This document shows positions 50,435-55,383 of a DNA stretch of 55,383 nt, one piece after another. The translations under genes and the position numbers were made by a program. The stretch is from Saccharofermentans sp. (GTDB lineage: Bacteria > Bacillota_A > Clostridia > Saccharofermentanales > Saccharofermentanaceae), in contig JAILMZ010000152.1 in the NCBI GenBank assembly GCA_024692105.1, positions 1 through 55,383 on the forward strand, written 5' to 3'. The notes beneath the pieces were generated by a model, which worked only from the letters and a program-made list of their open reading frames with translations, was not told the origin of the DNA and ran no database searches. The first letter of the stretch is position 1, and every line of letters starts with the position of its first letter.

Positions 50435-51508
50435 ATGACTTTTGAAGACCTTATGGATTATGCCGTATCACATGATTGTTCTGATGTTCACATTACTCAG
50501 GGTACGAATCTTGCAGTAAGACGGTACGGTATGCTCCACATCCTTGATGAGCGCCCGACTTCTGAGGAAGCTCAGGATATGATCTATGCCATCCTTACAA
50601 ATGATGAGATCAGGAAAGTTGAGTCGGGTCTGGATGTTGACGTCGGCCGTATGATCGACAACGGCGTACGCATCAGAGCTAACGTTTACCATCAGCGTAA
50701 CAATCTTGCGTGCAGCATCCGTCTGCTCATGGCTGAGATTCCGGAGTTTGAAGGTCTTGGTCTTCCTGAAGTCCTCAAATCACTTGCAACGGCAAATAAC
50801 GGCATCATCCTCGTTACCGGACCTACGGGTTCGGGCAAGACGACAACGCTTTCGGCTATCGTTGACTTCATCAATAAGAATGTGGCAAAGCATGTTATCA
50901 CGATCGAGGATCCTATCGAGTATATCTATCCCCATAACCGCGCAATGATCCATCAGCGCGAAATCGGACGTGACGTTGATTCCTTCTCTTACGCTCTTAC
51001 TTCAGCTCTGCGTGAGGATCCGGATATCATCCTTGTCGGCGAGATGAGAGACTTCGCAACTATCTCCGCCGCGATTACCGCTGCCGAGACAGGCCACCTC
51101 GTTCTTTCGACACTGCACACGCAGAGTGCCGCGCAGACGATCAACAGGATCATCGACGGTTCTCCCATCGAAATGCAGGCAACGATCCGTTCCCAGTTTG
51201 CCCATTGTATCCGAGGCGTAATCTCACAGCAGCTCCTGCCTACGGCTGACGGCAACGGACGTGTTCTCACACACGAGATCATGATCGGAACGAGTGCCAT
51301 CAAGAGCCTTATCCTTGAGGATAAGATCCAGATGATCCCGGGTGCCATCGCATCTGCCGGTCATGTCGGAATGCATACGCTCAACAACGATCTTACAAGG
51401 CTTGTCAGCATGGGACTTATCACCAAGAAGACGGCAATGGATGCAACTTATGATCCCAACGAACTCGAAAAACTGCTCGGTGTAACCGGAAACTTCGGCG
51501 GTTTCTGA
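50435..51508 (+). CDS. pilT: Twitching motility retraction ATPase PilT
   Basis: 357 residues, typical PilT length. The start MTFEDLMDYAVSHDCSDVHI matches the PilT N-terminal PAS-like domain. Walker A is GPTGSGKTTTL, the Asp box is VITIEDPIEYIYPH, Walker B is LVGEMRD, and the His box is HLVLSTLHTQSAAQTI. No zinc site, as expected for PilT. It powers pilus retraction against PilB. It lies 41 kb from pilB with its own transcript. GGAGGTGA (50422-50429) sets the start at ATG 50435 rather than the GTG inside that site. Confidence 0.95.
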   Translation: MTFEDLMDYAVSHDCSDVHITQGTNLAVRRYGMLHILDERPTSEEAQDMIYAILTNDEIRKVESGLDVDVGRMIDNGVRIRANVYHQRNNLACSIRLLMAEIPEFEGLGLPEVLKSLATANNGIILVTGPTGSGKTTTLSAIVDFINKNVAKHVITIEDPIEYIYPHNRAMIHQREIGRDVDSFSYALTSALREDPDIILVGEMRDFATISAAITAAETGHLVLSTLHTQSAAQTINRIIDGSPIEMQATIRSQFAHCIRGVISQQLLPTADGNGRVLTHEIMIGTSAIKSLILEDKIQMIPGAIASAGHVGMHTLNNDLTRLVSMGLITKKTAMDATYDPNELEKLLGVTGNFGGF

Positions 51509-51524
51509 TCTTCCGGCGCCAAAT

Positions 51525-51578
51525 AAGCAAACCGTTCAGGCCCCGTACCGTTTGGTGCGGGGTTTCTGTTTGCTTTTC
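51525..51578 (+). terminator. Terminator of pilT
   Basis: A nested stem: outer AAGCAAAC/GTTTGCTT, inner CCCCGTACC with GGTGCGGGG. T-rich after the stem. Confidence 0.8.
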
Positions 51579-51637
51579 GCCTCAAATGTATTTAATATAT
51601 TTTCGGAATAATCGGAGTTATTCGAAAGGGGTAGATC

Positions 51638-52855
51638 ATGGCAACACTTTGTAAGAACTGCGGACACGCGCTGGTTTTCGATCCGGCGCGCCAAAAACTC
51701 GCATGTTCGGCATGCGGAAGCACTTTTTTTCCTCAGGAAGTTGAATCCGAGGCAAAGACATACAGGGAGGACCTTGAAGCCGAATCACTGAATAAGATCA
51801 ACGGCACCGATGACAAGGATCTCATGGACTGCTATATCTATACCTGCAGCGAGTGCGGCGGCGAGATCATAGTTAACGGAACTGAGGCTTCAACGACCTG
51901 CGTTTACTGCGGTAATCCCAATGTCGTTTTCAGCAGGATTGCCAAGCAGAAATGTCCCGAGTTTATCCTTCCGTTCAGGATCACCAGGGAAAGGGCGATC
52001 GCCATAGTAAAAGAACAGGTCCGTTCGGGCTTCTTCATTCCCCGCGAGATCAAGGATTTTTCGGTCGACTGCTGCAGAGGAATATATCTGCCTTACTGGG
52101 TCGTCAATGCGGATTTTTATGATGCGGTCATCGTTCAGGGACAGGTTAAGCAGGGCAAGAGTTCAACAACCAAATACTTCGGGCGCGCGGGTTCGATGAA
52201 GCTCAAGAACCTTCCGCTCGATGCATCGCGCGCGCTTTCCGATGAGAGTTCTTCAAGGCTCGAACCATTTAACCTCAAGAGTCTCAAGGCGTTTGACGAG
52301 GATTATCTTGCCGGATTTTATTCCAATGTGTCTGATGTCACTTACAGCGATATCAGATGCGCAGCTCTCGAGAGGGCAAAGGAATACTTTAATCAGGAGG
52401 CGATCAACGATGTTTCGGCGTCTTCAAAAAAGGTCATTGCATCACAGCCTTCGCTAAAGCTCGATGATGACATGGTGTATGTAATGCTTCCTGCCTGGTT
52501 CATCACTTTAAACTATAAGGGAAAGCACAACACCATACTGGTCAACGGCGATACGGGCAAGGTGGTATGCGCTCTGCCGTGGAAAAAGGCGCTTTTCTTC
52601 ACGCTTCTCATCATTCTGGGCATACTCATTACCATCGGAGCTTTCTTTGTTTTCAGGGCAACTCTTCCGGCTTTCTTCGCAGGGCGCCGCTCGTCAAGTT
52701 CTTCCAATAACCGCGGAAAGCTGATCGCGCTTCTTGTCGTGGGCATCGTTGCGCTTTTCTCGACCGGCATCCGAAAGGTCATAAGAGTCATTAAGAACAT
52801 TAAACTCACTCAGGACAAAGCGATGTTTAATTTCATGAAGAAGAGGCAGGGGTGA
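51638..52855 (+). CDS. Zinc-ribbon membrane protein (TFIIB-type zinc ribbon family)
   Basis: 405 residues. Two zinc ribbons lie at the N-terminus: CKNCG with CSAC (residues ~5-26) and CSEC with CVYCG (about 69-92). Then comes a ~220-residue soluble domain and two membrane helices (about 310-335 and 360-380) near the C-terminus. Proteins of this layout are annotated as TFIIB-type zinc-ribbon-containing; their role is unknown, and the zinc ribbon need not mean DNA binding. A gene for a small membrane protein follows after 4 bases, suggesting a pair. Confidence 0.75.
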   Translation: MATLCKNCGHALVFDPARQKLACSACGSTFFPQEVESEAKTYREDLEAESLNKINGTDDKDLMDCYIYTCSECGGEIIVNGTEASTTCVYCGNPNVVFSRIAKQKCPEFILPFRITRERAIAIVKEQVRSGFFIPREIKDFSVDCCRGIYLPYWVVNADFYDAVIVQGQVKQGKSSTTKYFGRAGSMKLKNLPLDASRALSDESSSRLEPFNLKSLKAFDEDYLAGFYSNVSDVTYSDIRCAALERAKEYFNQEAINDVSASSKKVIASQPSLKLDDDMVYVMLPAWFITLNYKGKHNTILVNGDTGKVVCALPWKKALFFTLLIILGILITIGAFFVFRATLPAFFAGRRSSSSSNNRGKLIALLVVGIVALFSTGIRKVIRVIKNIKLTQDKAMFNFMKKRQG

Positions 52856-52859
52856 CATT

Positions 52860-53315
52860 ATGATCGATTTTCTGTCTTGGCTGTTAGCGGCAGGTGTCGG
52901 TTTCGGCATCTCTTGCTGGATCTTCGGAAACATGCTCGACAAGTCCAACAACATGGGCGATTACAAGGGCGAAAGCAGAGAATACAATGCTTTTGCCAAC
53001 TTTAAGGTCAGGAGCGACAAGATGAACAAATCCGAGTATTCTTCGTTCCTGTACAGATACTCGGAACGCATTGACAATGGTTCGGGTCCGAGCGGAACTC
53101 AACTTGTCAGGAGAATGACTGACGAAGAACGGAAGCAACAAAAGAAAGCTGAGGTTCCCAGAGGCGCTTTTGTTTCTGAAGAAAACGGTATCGCAAGTAA
53201 AAAGAGCTTTGTCGACGCATATGATAAGTGGGAAAGAGAAAACAGCAGTTTGGGCAATCTTTCCGGTGTTTTCAAGCCTCTGAATGAGGATGATGCTGAC
53301 AGAGCCGGTTTCTGA
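52860..53315 (+). CDS. Small membrane-anchored protein of unknown function
   Basis: 151 residues with one N-terminal membrane helix (about 4-25) and a charged soluble tail rich in Lys, Glu and Ser. No family recognised. It begins 4 bases after the zinc-ribbon gene and is probably made with it. No terminator is visible before the next gene. Confidence 0.6.
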   Translation: MIDFLSWLLAAGVGFGISCWIFGNMLDKSNNMGDYKGESREYNAFANFKVRSDKMNKSEYSSFLYRYSERIDNGSGPSGTQLVRRMTDEERKQQKKAEVPRGAFVSEENGIASKKSFVDAYDKWERENSSLGNLSGVFKPLNEDDADRAGF

Positions 53316-53376
53316 TGCAACAATTTAAGTCCGTGATCTGTATTTATGATATCAACCATTAAGGGAGGATCATGGA

Positions 53377-54216
53377 ATGAGAAGTGAAGTATGGAAGATC
53401 CTGTGCTGCACGGCAGCGGCATCGGTATTGTTCGGAATGGCGGGATGCAGGGCAAACGGAATCAATGCGGATGTGAAAGAGCCTGACATCGGCCCGGCCG
53501 TGATAATGATCAGCGCCAAAGACGAAGAACCTTCCGGGTCTTCTGCCGCACTTCCGGAATCCGGGATCATCAACGGGCTTTACTATCACATCATTCCCGC
53601 ATGCAGCAACGGTGTTTCCGGCAAGCGCGGCTACTATGTCATTCAGGATAAAACGGACAAGCTGCCCTATAAGATCTGCATCGCTGCCGGAAAGTTTACC
53701 ACAGGCGGTCATGACATAAAGGTAACGGATATTCAATTTGACGGCAGCAAGCTGACGGTAACCGTCATGGAAACATCTCCCGCGCCGGAAGATGTTGTCA
53801 CTGAGGCCTTTACTTATCCTTGCTGTGCCCTGGAGACCGATAAGCTCCCTGAAACCATATCGGTCGTAACGCAGAAAGGGGATGCATTTGAACGCATAGA
53901 CACACAGCTTGACGGATCAGAGATCGACAAGGGCTGGTTTTGCGTTTTCGAGGACGGAGCAGGTGAGATGATGCGCCAGACATATGTCTATGAACTTCCC
54001 GACGGCAGATACAAGTTTATTAACGTGCAGTCTGTTACGGCCAGCTGGGGTTCGTCAAAATGGAAGCATGTTGTCAAGGGTACCGGGACTGTGGACAGCA
54101 GAGAAGCCATTGTTGAGGAAGCAAAGAAATTTAAGTCATGCGGGTTCATCATGTATGCCGGAGATACCGTTAAGAAACCTCACTCTGTTGCCGAATTCCT
54201 TATAGAGAAAAAATAA
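53377..54216 (+). CDS. Predicted lipoprotein of unknown function
   Basis: 279 residues. The N-terminus has a hydrophobic stretch ending in lipobox GMAGC (Cys near residue 24), a charged linker, and two beta-rich halves. No enzymatic motif is recognised. The ATG follows GGGAGG. It sits 61 bases after the preceding gene. A 13-bp stem (54226-54238 with 54243-54255) follows the stop, without a clear T run. Confidence 0.65.
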   Translation: MRSEVWKILCCTAAASVLFGMAGCRANGINADVKEPDIGPAVIMISAKDEEPSGSSAALPESGIINGLYYHIIPACSNGVSGKRGYYVIQDKTDKLPYKICIAAGKFTTGGHDIKVTDIQFDGSKLTVTVMETSPAPEDVVTEAFTYPCCALETDKLPETISVVTQKGDAFERIDTQLDGSEIDKGWFCVFEDGAGEMMRQTYVYELPDGRYKFINVQSVTASWGSSKWKHVVKGTGTVDSREAIVEEAKKFKSCGFIMYAGDTVKKPHSVAEFLIEKK

Positions 54217-54225
54217 CCGGAAAAA

Positions 54226-54255
54226 TCAACAGCGCTAATTTCTTAGCGCTGTTGA
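54226..54255 (+). terminator. Stem-loop after the 53377 gene
   Basis: TCAACAGCGCTAA pairs perfectly with TTAGCGCTGTTGA around a 4-base loop. No T run follows, so it may be a processing or weak termination signal. From here to 54613 (358 bases) I see no gene; the stretch includes a TCGACAC/GTGTCGA dyad at 54411-54436 and the promoter below. Confidence 0.5.
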
Positions 54256-54550
54256 CGGAGTGAGGAATTATTGAAATGGGATAAATTGGTTAGTTGATGT
54301 TCCTCATCCTTAGTACCCTCGGTTGTTTTGTGTTTGTTGTTTGATGGCTACATTATGTCCTGAAGCAAGGACCGGAACAATCAGCAATGTAAGCCGTTTA
54401 TGATGATTAGTCGACACTTTTGAAAGGATGTGTCGATAAATTTTAGGCATTTTTCAGGCAATTCCGGTTTCAGGAGCAAATTGAACAAAATCCCTGTGTT
54501 TGTTCTTCTTCTTTGTGGCATTTTGGGCAACCGCCGCCTGCTTTTAGCCG

Positions 54551-54559
54551 TGTTATAAT
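54551..54559 (+). promoter_or_regulatory. Extended -10 promoter of the terminal lipoprotein gene
   Basis: TGTTATAAT fits TG, one base, TATAAT. A 7-bp hairpin TTTGATG/CATCAAA (54567-54573 and 54578-54584) would be at the very 5' end of the message. Confidence 0.65.
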
Positions 54560-54613
54560 CGTCTGGTTTGATGGGAACATCAAACTAATATTTGGGAAAA
54601 GGACCATATAGAA

Positions 54614-55383
54614 ATGAAAAGCAAGAAGATTACAGCTCTCCTTCTCGCAAGCGCAATGGTCTTCTCTCTCGCTTCCTGCAATATGCCCGGCAAGCGTGAC
54701 AGAGATGATGATGAGACGAGCGTAGAGAGCACAACAGAAGAAACAGAAAAGACAGAAGAAACAACTGAAGAAACAACCACTGAGAAGGCTACGGAAGAGG
54801 AAACAACCACAACCGAGTCCGAGACAGAGGCTACAGAAGCTAAGCGTGAAGCATTCGAAGGTAAGGTTGTTGATTTCGACGACATGCACTTCTTTGTAAA
54901 CGGCAAGAAGTACACACTCGGCAAGTCAACTCTTAAGGAAATGATCGATGACGGCGTTCCTTTCGAAGAGAGCGACCTCAAGAAGCTCGATCAGAAGATC
55001 AAGAAGAACCAGAGACAGCTTACAGGCGGTTTCCGTATCAGGCTCGACAAGTTCTGGTCTGCTCTTGTATATGTCATGAACGTTGATGATGACGAGAAGA
55101 CACTTGGTGAGTGCGTCATCTACAGGATCAGCGTTCCCAGCCTTACCGAGAATTACAAGAACGAGGCAAATCTTACATTTGATTTCCCGCTCAACCTGAC
55201 AATGGACGAGCTCGTAAAGGCTGCCGGTGAACCTGAAGGAAGCAACAAGAGCCACTATGACGGTGAAAAGTATCACACCGACACATATTCTTACAAGCAG
55301 AAGTCCAAGAAGTTCCTTGGTTCCAAGGCATTCACTTTTGAGTTCAAGAATGATGTTCTCAACAAGATCGAGCTTGACTACAT
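54614..55383 (+). CDS. Predicted lipoprotein with Glu/Thr-rich linker, 3' end missing
   Basis: The frame is open from ATG 54614 to the window end (256 complete codons). Signal peptide KITALLLASAMVFSLASC with the acylated Cys near residue 22. A low-complexity linker of E-E-T-T type repeats (about 35-75) leads to an alpha/beta domain (AFEGKVVDFDDMHFFVNGKKY and following). No named family is recognised. The ATG is preceded by a weak ribosome site (AAAGGA). Similar Thr/Glu linkers occur in the 40331 product, as is common for wall-spanning proteins. Confidence 0.75.
   Translation, partial: MKSKKITALLLASAMVFSLASCNMPGKRDRDDDETSVESTTEETEKTEETTEETTTEKATEEETTTTESETEATEAKREAFEGKVVDFDDMHFFVNGKKYTLGKSTLKEMIDDGVPFEESDLKKLDQKIKKNQRQLTGGFRIRLDKFWSALVYVMNVDDDEKTLGECVIYRISVPSLTENYKNEANLTFDFPLNLTMDELVKAAGEPEGSNKSHYDGEKYHTDTYSYKQKSKKFLGSKAFTFEFKNDVLNKIELDY

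Noticed and set aside
54470..54579. Reverse-strand 36-residue ORF with two Cys-x-x-Cys motifs
   Set aside because: No ribosome site or promoter is visible and it ends in a promoter region of the forward gene; too short to support.

Overview
The window reads as a low-to-mid GC Firmicute of class Clostridia. The evidence is strong AGGAGG-type ribosome sites, the ctsR-mcsA-mcsB-clpC operon, NfnAB, a DUF1846 protein and type IV pilus genes in the clostridial style. I cannot name the genus. A fused phosphoglycerate kinase-triosephosphate isomerase and a GMP synthase without its glutaminase domain are lineage-informative oddities.

Layout. 1-3.1 kb holds the end of a large GLUG-repeat surface protein. 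3.2-9.7 kb is a type IV pilus assembly operon: pilin-like membrane protein, pilC, a pilM/pilN-like fusion, pilO-like, pilB and a short prepilin peptidase. A reverse-strand SPFH protein follows. 10.9-13.2 kb is the most remarkable part. An expressed major pilin (+) and a leaderless silent pilin body (-) face away from each other. They share a perfect 114-bp inverted repeat that starts at the first codon of the mature pilin. Between the repeats lie the only pilin promoter, ribosome site and leader, plus a tyrosine recombinase gene that carries an in-frame stop and a frameshift. A 37-bp inverted repeat containing the terminators closes the outer ends. The arrangement predicts a DNA inversion switch between two pilins. 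An EAL phosphodiesterase (-), a pilin remnant and three minor pilins follow to 16.9 kb. A further pilin-like gene lies at 40.3 kb and pilT at 50.4 kb.

17-25.7 kb carries a metallo-beta-lactamase-fold protein, DUF1846, the CtsR-controlled stress operon (whose McsB has lost the kinase active site), an L,D-transpeptidase lipoprotein and a PAP2 phosphatase. 25.6-41 kb is housekeeping and membrane metabolism: OFA-type transporter, acyltransferase, pgk-tpi, a small HxlR-type regulator, nfnAB, hydrolase, a GH31 protein lacking the usual acid/base motif, and CCA-adding enzyme. 41.4-46.2 kb (-) is pyruvate kinase followed by a peptide/nickel-type ABC transporter without a binding protein. 46.3-55.4 kb has guaA (ATP-PPase part), an acyltransferase-3 membrane protein, several lipoproteins, pilT, and zinc-ribbon and small membrane proteins, ending in a truncated lipoprotein gene.

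Non-coding structure that stands out: two arrays of heptamer pairs (19.12-19.25 kb and 31.47-31.60 kb) with the same geometry but different sequence, and a conserved operator-promoter module shared by two paralogous genes 16 kb apart. No tRNA, rRNA or CRISPR array was recognised. All functional calls are from reading the sequence; no database search was run.
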